A DNA stretch of 64,000 nucleotides from assembly GCF_000718095.1 (NCBI RefSeq), contig NZ_JOEI01000022.1, positions 1-64,000 of the forward strand, given 5' to 3'. Below, piece after piece: positions 17,193-25,859 of this stretch. Made by a program: the position numbers and the translations under genes. The notes beneath the pieces were generated by a model. The model was not told the DNA's origin. It was given only the letters and a program-made list of their open reading frames with translations, and searched no databases. Origin of the DNA: Streptomyces scopuliridis RB72. Lineage in GTDB: Bacteria > Actinomycetota > Actinomycetes > Streptomycetales > Streptomycetaceae. Numbering within the stretch: position 1 is the stretch's first letter; each line of letters starts with the position of its first letter.

Positions 17193-18308
17193 TTACCTCT
17201 CGGTGTGCGGGGATATCGCGGGTAGTTCCACAGTGATGCGGATCCCGCCGGCAGAGCGCGGGGTGAGGGTGAGTGTTCCGTCGTGTGCGTGGGTGATGGT
17301 CTTGACGATTGCCAGGCCGAGGCCGACGCCTGCGTGGTCGGTGTGTATGCGCTCGCTGCCGCGCTGGAATGGTTCGGTGAGTGTCGAGGCCAGCTCCGGG
17401 GCGAGCTTCTCGCCGGTGTTCTCGACAGTGAGCACCACAGTCCTGGGGCGGACGCTGGTAGTGACCCACACGGTGCCCTGTTCAGGCAGGTTGTGGACGA
17501 TCGCGTTGTGCACGAGGTTCGTGGTCAGCTGCAGCAGGAGCGCTTGTGATCCGGTCGTGGGGGTGATGTCGCCGGAGGTCTCGATGGTGACGCCGTGCTT
17601 TTCCGCGAGGGGGAGGAGTGTTTCGGTGGCCTCTTCCACGAGCAGGGACAGGTCGACAGGTTCTCGGGTGAAGGACCTCTCGTTGGCGTGGCTGAGCAGG
17701 AGCAGTGCTTCAGTGAGGTTGATCGCTCGGGTGTTGACGGCGTGGAGACGGTCGATGAGTTCGCCGGTGTCGTGGTTCGGGTCGGTGCGGGCCACGTCGA
17801 GAAGTGTCTTCGAGATCGCCAGCGGGGTGCGCAACTCGTGAGAGGCGTTGGCTGCGAATCTCCGCTGTTCGGCGACGTGTGCTTCGAGCCGTGCGAGCAT
17901 CGTGTCGAAGGCGTCGGCGAGTTCGCGGAACTCATCTTTGCGGCCCGGTAGCCGGATTCGGTGGGAGAGTGATCCGTTCGTGGCCATGCGGGTGGCGTCG
18001 GTGATTCGGGTCAGCGGGGCGAGTATCCGGCCGGCGAGGATCCACCCTCCCACGAGGCCGAGCACCAGCAGGAATGCCAACACTGCGGCTGCCCGCGGAG
18101 CGAAGACGCGCAGGAGGTTGGACCGGATGGGAAAAACACCATGAGTGGGGGTGCCAGTGGAGCCGGGGACGATGAGCGCACGCTCGGGGACGTAACGCAG
18201 GAGGAACACCCACACCGCCGCGAGCAGCAGGGCGCCGGCAATCATGAGGAATCCGGTGTAGCTGAGGGTGAGTTTGAGGCGAACGCTCACCCCAGGTGCT
18301 CTATCCAC
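17193..18308 (-). CDS. Sensor histidine kinase (VanS-like)
   Basis: 371 residues. One membrane segment at about 12-34 (SYTGFLMIAGALLLAAVWVF), a short extracytoplasmic stretch, and a second segment (VLAFLLVLGLVGGWILAG) precede a HAMP domain. The H-box is ASHELRTPLAIS, the N-box LVHNAIVHN, and the G-box GVGLGLAIVK. I use the GTG at 18308, which has GGGAGG upstream and overlaps the regulator stop by 8 bp. It forms a two-component pair with the upstream regulator. The divergent vanY-like and vanJ-like genes suggest sensing of cell-wall-active agents. Confidence 0.88.
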   Translation of the reverse strand: MDRAPGVSVRLKLTLSYTGFLMIAGALLLAAVWVFLLRYVPERALIVPGSTGTPTHGVFPIRSNLLRVFAPRAAAVLAFLLVLGLVGGWILAGRILAPLTRITDATRMATNGSLSHRIRLPGRKDEFRELADAFDTMLARLEAHVAEQRRFAANASHELRTPLAISKTLLDVARTDPNHDTGELIDRLHAVNTRAINLTEALLLLSHANERSFTREPVDLSLLVEEATETLLPLAEKHGVTIETSGDITPTTGSQALLLQLTTNLVHNAIVHNLPEQGTVWVTTSVRPRTVVLTVENTGEKLAPELASTLTEPFQRGSERIHTDHAGVGLGLAIVKTITHAHDGTLTLTPRSAGGIRITVELPAISPHTER

Positions 18309-18996
18309 GCTCGCCTCCCTCGTGTCCGGCCCCTGGTTGCGTGTCGATGCGGTAGCCGACGCCTGGCACGGTGGCGATGATCCAGGGTTCGCCGAGGCGC
18401 TTGCGCAGTGCCGAGACGGTGATGCGCACGGCGTTGGTGAACGGGTCGGCGTTCTCATCCCACGCGCGTTCCAGGAGTTCTTCGGCGCTGACGACACCGC
18501 CTTCGGCAGCGACGAGGACTTCGAGCACGGCGAACTGCTTCCTGGTCAGCGCCACGTAGCGGCCGTCCCGGTAGACCTCTCTGCGGAACGGATCCAGCCG
18601 CAGACCCGCGATCTGCCGCACGGGCGGCCTGTTGTGGGCACGTCTGCGGTCGAGCGCTCTGAGCCTGAGCGCGAGTTCTCGGAGTTCGAAGGGTTTCGTG
18701 AGGTAGTCGTCGGCGCCGAGTTCGAACCCGGAGGCCTTGTCGTCGAGACGGTCGGCTGCGGTGAGCATGAGGATCGGCATGCCGCTGCCGGAGGCGACGA
18801 TGCGTTTGGCGATCTCGTCACCGGACGGTCCGGGAATGTCTCGGTCGAGGACGGCGATGTCGTAGGTGTTGATGCTCAGCAGTTCCAGAGCGGTGTCGCC
18901 GTCACCTGCGATGTCGGCCGCGATCGCTTCCAGGCGTAGGCCGTCGCGGATGGCTTCTGCCAGATAGGGTTCGTCCTCGACGATCAACACGCGCAT
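18301..18996 (-). CDS. OmpR/PhoB-type response regulator (VanR-like)
   Basis: 231 residues. The receiver domain starts MRVLIVEDEPYLAEAI, with the phospho-acceptor Asp in YDIAVLDRDIPG and the conserved Lys in DDYLTKPFELREL. The C-terminal winged helix ends VPGVGYRIDT. The ATG at 18996 is chosen because the receiver fold begins there. It is divergent from the vanY-like gene, which is the likely target promoter. Confidence 0.9.
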   Translation of the reverse strand: MRVLIVEDEPYLAEAIRDGLRLEAIAADIAGDGDTALELLSINTYDIAVLDRDIPGPSGDEIAKRIVASGSGMPILMLTAADRLDDKASGFELGADDYLTKPFELRELALRLRALDRRRAHNRPPVRQIAGLRLDPFRREVYRDGRYVALTRKQFAVLEVLVAAEGGVVSAEELLERAWDENADPFTNAVRITVSALRKRLGEPWIIATVPGVGYRIDTQPGAGHEGGERG

Positions 18997-19083
18997 GCTG
19001 TTGATGCTACGAGTCGGCGCATATCGGCGACGTATCGAAAACCGCATACGTGCCGGCAACACCGCGCTGCCTTGACTGGCAGC

Positions 19084-19578
19084 ATGGCTCAAACCCCGCC
19101 GGCCTTTGGCTACCAGTCGCAGAATTCCTCGGACTGCTCGGCCGCGCCACCCTCGAAGTCCCCCTCGGCCCCATCACCGAATGTTCAGCGCAGTGAGCAG
19201 CGTGATGCGCCTGGCGAGGCTGTCGGTGCCGTTCCCGACGGCGTGACTGTCTTCGACGACGAGATTCCGGCTGCTGTGGCCAATCCCGATCCAGATCTGC
19301 TCAGGGCCCTCCGCGAGGCGGTCTCCAAGTACGGGTCTGAAGACCAGGCCGCCCGACGGGTGGCCACCGTGGCGACGTCGCCTCACGTATCGGGGGACGC
19401 GGTCGACATCGGGCACTCCGATGCGACGGCGTGGCTGTCCAAGCATGGTGCCGAGTACGGGCTGTGCCCGATCTACAGGAACGAACCCTGGCACTACGAA
19501 CTGCGCACCAATGCGATCGATCACGGTTGCCCGCGTATGTATGACGACCCCACCCAGGACCCGAGGATGCAGCAGTGA
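19084..19578 (+). pseudogene. VanY-like D-Ala-D-Ala carboxypeptidase, apparently internally deleted
   Basis: 165 codons. The C-terminal half is typical M15B/VanY: the zinc motif in SPHVSGDAVDIGHSDA, then NEPWHYELR, then DHGCPRMY. Family members have about 30 residues between the DPDLL helix and the EAVSKYGSE helix, including a YxNSGxRS-like motif. Here the two are joined directly ([18 protein letters not shown]), so that strand and its Arg are missing. I see no signal peptide or membrane anchor in the N-terminal part, which is low complexity. The frame is open, but the enzyme is probably inactive. Start uncertain. Its stop overlaps a GTG of the next gene's open frame. Confidence 0.6.
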
Positions 19579-19601
19579 CCGGCAGTGAGCGAGGACAGAC
19601 G

Positions 19602-20681
19602 ATGACGCAGGTGGACACGGCGGAGACCGGGCAGGGCGGCGCCGGCCCCCGGGACAGCGGCCCAGGTACCCGGCGCGCGGGCATCCGCCGGGCGATCCGC
19701 ATCGGCTGCCGGCTGGGGCCCTGGAAGCGCGGCCCAGTGCTCGCGGCGCTGGCGCTGCTGCTGGGCCTGTTCATGCTGCTGCACGCGAAGATCCCGAACC
19801 GGATCGGGAACTTCGGCAGCCTGGCGGAGACTGTCTTGCCGTGGTTCGGCCTGTTGATCCCGGTGCTGCTGGCCGGGGCGCTGTGGCGCCGCTCCGCCTC
19901 CGCGGTGGCCGCGCTGCTGCTGCCGGTCTTGGTGTGGCTGAACCTCTTCGGCGGGCTGCTCAGTGACAAGTCGCACCCGGACAGCGACCTCACCGTGGTC
20001 AGCCACAACGTCGGCGCCGACAACCCCGACCCGGCCGGCACCGCCCACGACCTGGCCGCCTCCGGCGCGGACATGCTGGCACTGGAGGAGCTGACCCAGC
20101 AGGCCAGGGGCACGTACGAGAAGGAGCTGGCGAACGCGTACCCGTACCACACGGTGCAGGGCACGGTCGGACTGTGGAGCAAGCTGCCGCTGTCGGACAC
20201 TCAGCCGGTCGACATCAAGATGGACTACGGGCCGCTGGCGGCCACCAAGCCGGTCGACATCAAGATGGCCTATACCCGGGCGCTGCGCACCACGGTGGCC
20301 ACGGACCAGGGTCCGCTGGCGGTGTATGTGGCCCACCTGGGGTCCGCACGGGTGACTCCCAGGGCGGGCTTTTGGACAGACTCGCGGGACAGAGGCGCGC
20401 AGGCGCTCGGCAAGGCCATCGCCGCCGAGCAGAACGAGCGGGTGGTGCTGCTCGGCGACCTGAACGGCACCATGGACGACCGCGCGTTCGCCGACATCAC
20501 CTCGCAGCTGCGCTCGGCCCAGGACGCGGCCGGGAATGGCTTCGGCTTCAGCTGGCCGGCAAAGTTCCCCGTGGTGCGGATCGACCAGATCCTGGTCCGC
20601 GGCGTGAAGCCGGAGAGCTCGTGGTCGCTGCCGGCCACGGGCAGTGACCACCTGCCGGTGGCGGCCGGAATCAGCTGGTGA
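19602..20681 (+). CDS. VanJ-like membrane endonuclease/exonuclease/phosphatase-family protein
   Basis: About 359 residues. After a basic N-terminal tail come three membrane segments (GPVLAALALLLGLFMLL, VLPWFGLLIPVLLAGAL, AVAALLLPVLVWLNLF). An external EEP-fold domain follows with LTVVSHNVGADN, LLGDLNGT and ATGSDHLPV. VanJ in actinomycetes confers teicoplanin-type resistance and is thought to act on lipid-linked wall intermediates. The ATG at 19602 has GAGGACAG upstream; an in-frame GTG at 19575 overlapping the previous stop is also possible. It follows the broken vanY-like gene and probably shares its VanRS-type control. Confidence 0.8.
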   Translation: MTQVDTAETGQGGAGPRDSGPGTRRAGIRRAIRIGCRLGPWKRGPVLAALALLLGLFMLLHAKIPNRIGNFGSLAETVLPWFGLLIPVLLAGALWRRSASAVAALLLPVLVWLNLFGGLLSDKSHPDSDLTVVSHNVGADNPDPAGTAHDLAASGADMLALEELTQQARGTYEKELANAYPYHTVQGTVGLWSKLPLSDTQPVDIKMDYGPLAATKPVDIKMAYTRALRTTVATDQGPLAVYVAHLGSARVTPRAGFWTDSRDRGAQALGKAIAAEQNERVVLLGDLNGTMDDRAFADITSQLRSAQDAAGNGFGFSWPAKFPVVRIDQILVRGVKPESSWSLPATGSDHLPVAAGISW

Positions 20682-20877
20682 ACACCGCATACACGCTGGC
20701 GCTCCACCTGCTGCAGATGGCACTTGTCTTCGTCAACACGCTCGTGATCCAGGACATACCTGCCGAGCCCAACTGGGCTGGATTTCCTGGGCGACCTGCA
20801 GCAGCGTGGACCACTCGCTCATCTACCGGCGTGGCTCCCAAACGGGGGAGCAGGGACAGCTACGCCGAGCGAGGCGG

Positions 20878-21189
20878 CTATGACGAGGAGACCACCGCCG
20901 CCATGGCGGTGCTCGACCCATCCGCCACCGTGCGCACCGATGTCGAATTGCTGCGCAGCACCGAGGCCGCGACGGCCTTCTGGGTACCGCCGGACTCGCA
21001 CACGGCGTTGTGGACGTACTGCCGGGTGAAGATCGTGGTGAAGTAACTGACCAGTGATGCCTCGCGCGAGGAGTCGTCGGGGAAGAACCAGCGCAACATC
21101 GGGTCGTCGTCGAAGGCACGGGCCAAAGTGCGGGAAATCAACGAAGCGTCGTCGGTCGTTGCCGTTCTCGGGGTGTTCGCCATCGACAT
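20878..21189 (-). pseudogene. GNAT acetyltransferase N-terminal fragment
   Basis: The minus-strand frame gives ANTPRTATTDDASLISRTLA, then RAFDDDPMLRWFFPDD, which is the standard first 60 residues of a GNAT acetyltransferase. After about residue 70 the frame loses family character and stops early, and no other frame supplies the acetyl-CoA-binding motif. It is therefore a truncated or frameshifted relic. Confidence 0.55.
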
Positions 21190-21342
21190 ACCGGTCATTC
21201 TCCACCCCGGTGATCTCCGGCAACGAGGTGGGCTCCAGTCCGCCCGGTGAGCCGACCAGCACCTTCGCAACAGGCCCTGGCTGCCGCGCGGCTGTGGCCT
21301 GGATCGCCGCGCGTTCGGCTTCCCGGTCTCCGGGCCTGCGCG

Positions 21343-21816
21343 TCATACGGCTTCCGCCTCCGTGACACGGACGAGCCGGGTGGCCTCATGCTGGTCGATC
21401 ACGGCGTAGGCGGCCCGGGCGGCTGCGCAGTCGCGCCGGGGTTGTGGCGCCATGGGGTTGTTCGCCATCTGCTGACAGTCGAGAGGACTGACGGCTGCCG
21501 TATCCCGGGCAGTACCCGTCGCAGCACGTTTGGCCCGGAACTTCTGGGACAACTCGGCGCGGTCCTTGAGTGTTTGAGGAGATTCCTTCGGGATGCGGCT
21601 CTTGCGCTGGTCCTGCGAGGACAACGTCTCGGGCGGCTCGTCCGGTGCCGACGCGCGCGGGGTGCCAGAGCCGGATTCCGGGATCACCTTTTCGAGCGTG
21701 GCCGTGGTGACAGATTGCTCCGGAGATTCTGCCGCCCGGGCGGAGGCGGCAAACGCGGCGCTCATGAGACATGCGAGGAACGGTGCGGCGATGGCTAACC
21801 GTATGGATCTCTGCAT
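21343..21816 (-). CDS. Small secreted protein of unknown function
   Basis: 157 residues. A clear Sec signal peptide ends at SARA-AE (residue about 28). The mature part is hydrophilic and Pro/Lys/Arg/Gln-rich, with a helical stretch (QTLKDRAELSQKFRAKRAAT) and a pair of Cys residues (LDCQQMANNP and RRDCAAARAAY). The ATG at 21816 has GGAAG upstream. The C-terminus stops abruptly, so this may be the head of a larger secreted protein that lost its tail. I recognise no family. Confidence 0.6.
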   Translation of the reverse strand: MQRSIRLAIAAPFLACLMSAAFAASARAAESPEQSVTTATLEKVIPESGSGTPRASAPDEPPETLSSQDQRKSRIPKESPQTLKDRAELSQKFRAKRAATGTARDTAAVSPLDCQQMANNPMAPQPRRDCAAARAAYAVIDQHEATRLVRVTEAEAV

Positions 21817-21839
21817 GGTTATCTTCCGTCGAGGTTGAC

Positions 21840-22586
21840 GTCACGCTGAGCGGTGCCCGCCGAGGCTAGACATGTCATGCGCGTGACCGCAACCTTGTTG
21901 ATCTTTGGTAGTGAAACGGGGCGAACCGGATTCGGGGTTGCGTACGTACGGTGTCTTGCGGGACATGCGCGCCTGCCCGTACGGCGGGAGTGACGCAGGA
22001 TCTGGCGAGTTCGTCCGGGTCGGGGTCGGTGAGCGGGCGCGTACCGGACCGACCGGGAGGCCGCGCGGCCCGGCGGCGGGCTTGACCAGCGAGATGGCGT
22101 AGCCCGGCGCCCTGTCGCGCGGTTCGACGGCTGAGGGGTGGGCGGGAATACCCGCCGTGCCATAGGCGCGGGCCTGGATCTCCGCGATCGGCGCAGACCC
22201 TCTCAGGGGGCCGAGATCATGCGGGGGCTCGGGGCGGACAACCACTTTCCAGTCAGGAGTGCGGGCGCGCCGACCGGCCTGCTCCCGCCCGACGCGCGGA
22301 TCCCGCGGAGCAGAGTGAGCGCGCCCTATGGAGAGGTTGGAACGGATGCCCCATTGCCTCCCGTGGTGTACCTGGTGCCTGCTTTTCTTCGCCTGGCTGG
22401 GGCATTGACCTGCGAACAAGTGATCGCTTAGCGTTCCAGCGTTCATGTTCAAGCCACGCCCACCAGGCCCCGAATACACGAGGCAAGAAACGTCGCTCCC
22501 CCACCGGCGTTCGAGCCCACGGCGCCAGGCGGTCCAGCACGCACGTGCATGCACAACAGGCCAGAACCGAGACGGGATGAAACATC
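21840..22586. other. Gap without a supportable gene
   Basis: Several open frames cross this stretch on both strands, but none has a ribosome site plus recognisable domain content. It separates the eroded zone from the biosynthetic cluster and carries a candidate promoter for the first LuxR-type regulator near its right end. Confidence 0.5.
22405..22434 (+). promoter_or_regulatory. Candidate promoter for the first LuxR-type regulator
   Basis: TTGACC and TAGCGT are spaced by 18 bp, a housekeeping-sigma-like arrangement, about 155 bp before the regulator's start. It is supported by sequence match alone. Confidence 0.35.
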
Positions 22587-22589
22587 TTG

Positions 22590-23588
22590 ATGGAGGAATT
22601 GGCCCGGGGGATGCGGCGCAATCACGTGGGAACGGACGGGGAAGCGTCGGTGCGGGGGCGGGAGGACGACATCGAGAGAGCTCTGCTGGAGGTCCAGTCC
22701 CTGGTCCGCGCGACCGTGGCGAAGCATCGGCGCAGAACATCCCGCAAGCAGCTCACCACCGTGCTGAAGCCGGTCGCCGACGAGATCCAGGCCGCGAGTG
22801 AACAGCTTGCCCACGGGGCCGTACGCGCCGTCGACGCTGTGGTCGCCGAGCCGGCCTACGCCGCGCGCACCTACGCGGTGCTGCGTGAATTAGTGCGGGA
22901 ACGCCGCGGCTCCGTGCGGGCGCGGATCCTCTGCGTGCAAGCCACTCTCGACCGGGACCTGGTGGAGGAACTGGCCCGGTCCGGGCAGCCGAACGCCGTG
23001 CGCATCGCCCGTATCCCGCGGATGGAGGCCATGATCGCCGATGGCCGGTCGGCGCTGGTCTGCGCCGAGATGGCGGGCGAGCGCCAGGCGTGCGTGCTGC
23101 GGGTGTCGCCCGAGACACAGGTCATCCACAACCTCTTCGGCACCGTCTGGAAGCAAGCGGTCGACGCCAACGCCTGGATCGGCTTGGGCGAGCACACCCG
23201 CGTCGAACTCGTCCAGCAGATCCTCCACTACCTCCGAACCGGTGCCACCGACGAGGTGGCGTCCCGCAAACTCTCCATCTCGGTGCGCACCTACCGGCGG
23301 CACATTGCGACCATCATGGAACTCCTCGATGCCAAGTCCCGTTTTCAGGCAGGCGTGCGCGCGGCGGAGCTGGGCTTGCTCACCGGCCTCCCTCCGGTGC
23401 CCGACGCGTCTCGCGGATGGGCCCCGGCAGGCCGGGCGAGATGCGGTTGCACACCGCCGCCGGACTACGAGTACTTTCCGGACAGCGTCCGGGCCGTGCA
23501 GCGGCTGTGCCCGGCCCAGCGGTGCACCGGAAGGCCGCAACCGGCCATGGGTCCCGGCATCGCCCTACCGGACGGTCGCACAGCATGA
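22590..23588 (+). CDS. LuxR-type (TrmB-like) cluster regulator 1
   Basis: About 332 residues. The N-terminal helix with HRRRTSRKQ leads into a middle domain resembling the phospholipase-D-like sensor of TrmB-type regulators. The C-terminal LuxR-type helix-turn-helix is at about 225-265 (GATDEVASRKLSISVRTYRR and HIATIMELLDAKSRFQAG). It has a clear paralogue on the other side of the polyprenyl-synthase gene, sharing HRRRTS, the HTH and the SRFQAGxRAxELGLL ending. This copy carries an extra about 65-residue Cys/Pro-rich tail. The start is uncertain (ATG 22590 or 22611). It is likely a pathway-specific regulator of the peptide cluster. Confidence 0.8.
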   Translation: MEELARGMRRNHVGTDGEASVRGREDDIERALLEVQSLVRATVAKHRRRTSRKQLTTVLKPVADEIQAASEQLAHGAVRAVDAVVAEPAYAARTYAVLRELVRERRGSVRARILCVQATLDRDLVEELARSGQPNAVRIARIPRMEAMIADGRSALVCAEMAGERQACVLRVSPETQVIHNLFGTVWKQAVDANAWIGLGEHTRVELVQQILHYLRTGATDEVASRKLSISVRTYRRHIATIMELLDAKSRFQAGVRAAELGLLTGLPPVPDASRGWAPAGRARCGCTPPPDYEYFPDSVRAVQRLCPAQRCTGRPQPAMGPGIALPDGRTA

Positions 23589-23793
23589 CAGTGTCCGTCT
23601 GACAACTTCCTGTCAGCAAGGGGCACTTGGTCCTCCCGGCCGCATGGAACGAGACGGGGAAGTCGGCGCGTCCCTCATCCCCGAGAGGCGGGGCCGCAGC
23701 GTCGTCTTCCCCCGGCAGCGTTCTCATCGGTCCGGCTGCCGGACCCCCGCCCGGTGGGCGCCGGCGCCCCCGACGCCCTGCCTTCACCGGGGG

Positions 23794-23845
23794 CAGCAAG
23801 CTGACAGCGGTGTGGGCCGGGCCTCGCCGCGCTGTCAGCTTGCTG
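23794..23845. repeat. 16-bp inverted repeat with TGACAG/CTGTCA cores
   Basis: CAGCAAGCTGACAGCG (23794-23809) and its exact reverse complement (23830-23845) are separated by 20 bp. They lie between regulator 1 and the polyprenyl-synthase gene. A third copy of the core, CTGTCAGCAAG, is at about 23610-23620. It could be a terminator for the regulator gene or a binding site for one of the LuxR-type proteins. The rest of the 23589-23945 gap holds no gene. Confidence 0.6.
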
Positions 23846-23945
23846 ACGGGATGACCGGTCCGCGCACGGACCGTGGACCACCCGTCCGTAGGCTCGGCCG
23901 CCGAGGCCCTGGACCGGGGCCCGTGGACTGCGGCGGGAGGGCACG

Positions 23946-24893
23946 ATGACCGAGGCGAAGGCCCCGGTACCCGGATTCTCGATGGTCATCCCGCCGGCGG
24001 TGTTCGACCCGGAACTGGAGCGCCGACTGGGGCGCGGCCTGGGCCGGGTGGAAGCGAGGCTGGAGGCATGTACGGCCCGGGTGGCCGACCCGAGGATGGC
24101 CGAGATCGTCGGCCATCTGCTGGCCGCCGAGGGGGAGCGCCTCCGCCCGCTCCTGGCCTTGCTGGGCGGCGAGTTCGGCTCCGGCCGGGCCGAGGGCGCC
24201 GTCGACGCGGGGGCCGTCGCCGAACTCGTCCACGCGGCCTCCCTCCACCACGACGACGTCATGGACGGCGCTCCGGTCCGGCACGGAGTACCCAGCGTCA
24301 ACGCGCTGTGGGGCAACCGCCTGGCGGTTCTGGCCGGCGACTGGCTGCTCGGCCAGGCCGCCCGGATCGCCGTCGGGCTGGGGCCCGAGGCGGTGCGGCT
24401 GCACGCCAGGACCGCAGAACGGCTCGTGCTGGGGCGGTGCCGGAAGGTGACGGGGTCACGCCCCGGCGCCGACCCGTTCGAGCATCACGTCGAGGCCGCC
24501 GGGAAGACCGCGGCGCTGTTCTCCATGGCGCTGAGCGTCGGGGCCCTTCAATCGGGGGCACCGAGGTATGTCGTATGCGATCTCGGCGAGTTCGGAGAGC
24601 GGCTCGGAACCGCGTTCCAGATGTCCGACGATTTGTCGGACGTCACGTCCCCGTCGTCGCTGCTGGACAGGGCCCAGCCGCGGGCGCGGTGGGCCGACGG
24701 AGACGGGCCGGACTGGGCGGGGGTGGAGAGGGCCCTGGAACCGCTTCCCGCGTCCCTCGCGGTGGCGCGGACACGGCGCGCCGTGGACGGCTGCCTGGCC
24801 CGGGCGCGGGACGTACTGGAACGCCTGCCGGACATCCCGGCCCGGGAGGCATTGGGCTCGATCTGCGACTCCGTCACCACCAGGGCGGCCTGA
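23946..24893 (+). CDS. Polyprenyl (isoprenyl diphosphate) synthase homologue, shortened
   Basis: 315 residues of the trans-isoprenyl diphosphate synthase fold. The first Asp-rich motif is present in LVHAASLHHDDVMD, preceded by GERLRPLLALLGG, and the second in FQMSDDLSDVTS. Normally the second motif is followed by a GKxxGxDxxxGKxTLP-type loop and about 40 more residues. Here the sequence passes directly to SSLLDRAQPRARWADGDGP, so this part is missing or highly altered. It should bind diphosphate, but catalytic competence is doubtful. It lies between the two cluster regulators and ends convergent to the second, 37 bp away. No prenyltransferase or terpene cyclase is in the window. Confidence 0.75.
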   Translation: MTEAKAPVPGFSMVIPPAVFDPELERRLGRGLGRVEARLEACTARVADPRMAEIVGHLLAAEGERLRPLLALLGGEFGSGRAEGAVDAGAVAELVHAASLHHDDVMDGAPVRHGVPSVNALWGNRLAVLAGDWLLGQAARIAVGLGPEAVRLHARTAERLVLGRCRKVTGSRPGADPFEHHVEAAGKTAALFSMALSVGALQSGAPRYVVCDLGEFGERLGTAFQMSDDLSDVTSPSSLLDRAQPRARWADGDGPDWAGVERALEPLPASLAVARTRRAVDGCLARARDVLERLPDIPAREALGSICDSVTTRAA

Positions 24894-24930
24894 CGTGCCA
24901 AGGAGGCGTGCGCCGGTCCGCGGGCAGCCG

Positions 24931-25686
24931 TCATTCGAGCGGTGGCAGCAGCCCCAGTTCGATGGCTCGCGCGCCCGCCTGGAATCGGGAACTCGCACCG
25001 AGTCCGCGCATGATCTCGGCGACGTGCCGCCGGTAGGTCCGCAGTGACACGTTGAGCTCGCGCGCCGCGACGTCGTCGGTGCTGCCGGACCGCAGGTGCT
25101 CCAGGACGCGGCGGCTGGTCTCGGCATGAGCGCGAGGGCCCAGCCGCAGGTGGGCGTCGAGCGGTACGGCGGCGGTCCATGCCGCGGCGAAAAGCGACTC
25201 CGTGGCCCGCACTACCAACGGGGTCCGGATGACGGCGGCTTGGGGAGTCCCGTCACCCGAGTCCGGGTGGGCCAGGACGAGCCGGCCACCGAGGATGACG
25301 GCCTCCTGGAGCGGTGCCGCGGTCACCCGGACCTCGCAGTCCGGCCGATGCGGCGTTCCGGCCGGCAGTCGCGCCGGGCAGAGCAGGCGCAGGGTGGTAC
25401 CGGTCCGGACACGGGGGGCCGCCCGGCCGATCGCGGCGTAAAGAGCGTGGGCCTCCCCGCCGTTGCCGCTGATCATCACGGCCACGTCGCCCTTGGCGGC
25501 CGGGATCAGTCGCTCGGCGGCGGTTGCCATCGACTCCCCGGAGCGGCCTGAGAGCGGGACGACGGACGTTCTGCGGCGATGCGCCGACATGGTCATCTCG
25601 ATGAGCTGCTGGATGCGCGCCAGGTTGTGTTCCATCTCATCGGCGGAGCCGGAGACGCTCCAAGCCGTCGCGTAATCGATCAACAT
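24931..25686 (-). CDS. LuxR-type (TrmB-like) cluster regulator 2
   Basis: About 251 residues from the ATG at 25686; the start is uncertain, and ATG 25635 (MEHNLARIQQ) is also plausible. It has the same plan as regulator 1: MSAHRRRTSVVP near the N-terminus, a sensor-like middle, and a C-terminal helix-turn-helix (GSTDDVAARELNVSLRTYRR) ending SSRFQAGARAIELGLLPPLE. It lacks the long tail of regulator 1. It is divergent from the FabD-like gene across about 400 bp that contain no other gene but carry an ATGACAG-C-CTGTCAT dyad. Probably pathway-specific. Confidence 0.8.
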   Translation of the reverse strand: MLIDYATAWSVSGSADEMEHNLARIQQLIEMTMSAHRRRTSVVPLSGRSGESMATAAERLIPAAKGDVAVMISGNGGEAHALYAAIGRAAPRVRTGTTLRLLCPARLPAGTPHRPDCEVRVTAAPLQEAVILGGRLVLAHPDSGDGTPQAAVIRTPLVVRATESLFAAAWTAAVPLDAHLRLGPRAHAETSRRVLEHLRSGSTDDVAARELNVSLRTYRRHVAEIMRGLGASSRFQAGARAIELGLLPPLE

Positions 25687-25844
25687 TACCCCCGGAGTCA
25701 CGTCGAAGTTCCGGGAGTTGAACGTTCCAAAGTACGTTCGCACGGGACTCCCGGAGGCCACCCGAGTAGCGTGCCGGAGCGCATCATGACCTGTCGCTCC
25801 GGATGGCAGGAAGTTGCGCTGCCCTCACCCGGTGGAGTGATCAT

Positions 25845-25859
25845 ATGACAGCCTGTCAT
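25845..25859. promoter_or_regulatory. ATGACAG-C-CTGTCAT dyad
   Basis: A perfect 7-bp inverted repeat with a 1-bp spacer lies in the divergent region between regulator 2 and the FabD-like gene. A further TGACAGG half-site is at 25887-25893. The TGACAG core is the same as in the repeats beside regulator 1, so it may be the binding site of a cluster regulator. Confidence 0.5.

Noticed and set aside
20202..20268. Repeated PVDIKM segment within the vanJ-like gene, as a possible tandem duplication error
   Set aside because: The two copies differ in context and, as far as I remember the family, VanJ proteins carry this doubled strand normally.
21841..22740. 299-codon minus-strand frame as a possible gene in the gap before regulator 1
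   Set aside because: Parts look protein-like, but it overlaps the regulator start, has no ribosome site and matches no family I know.
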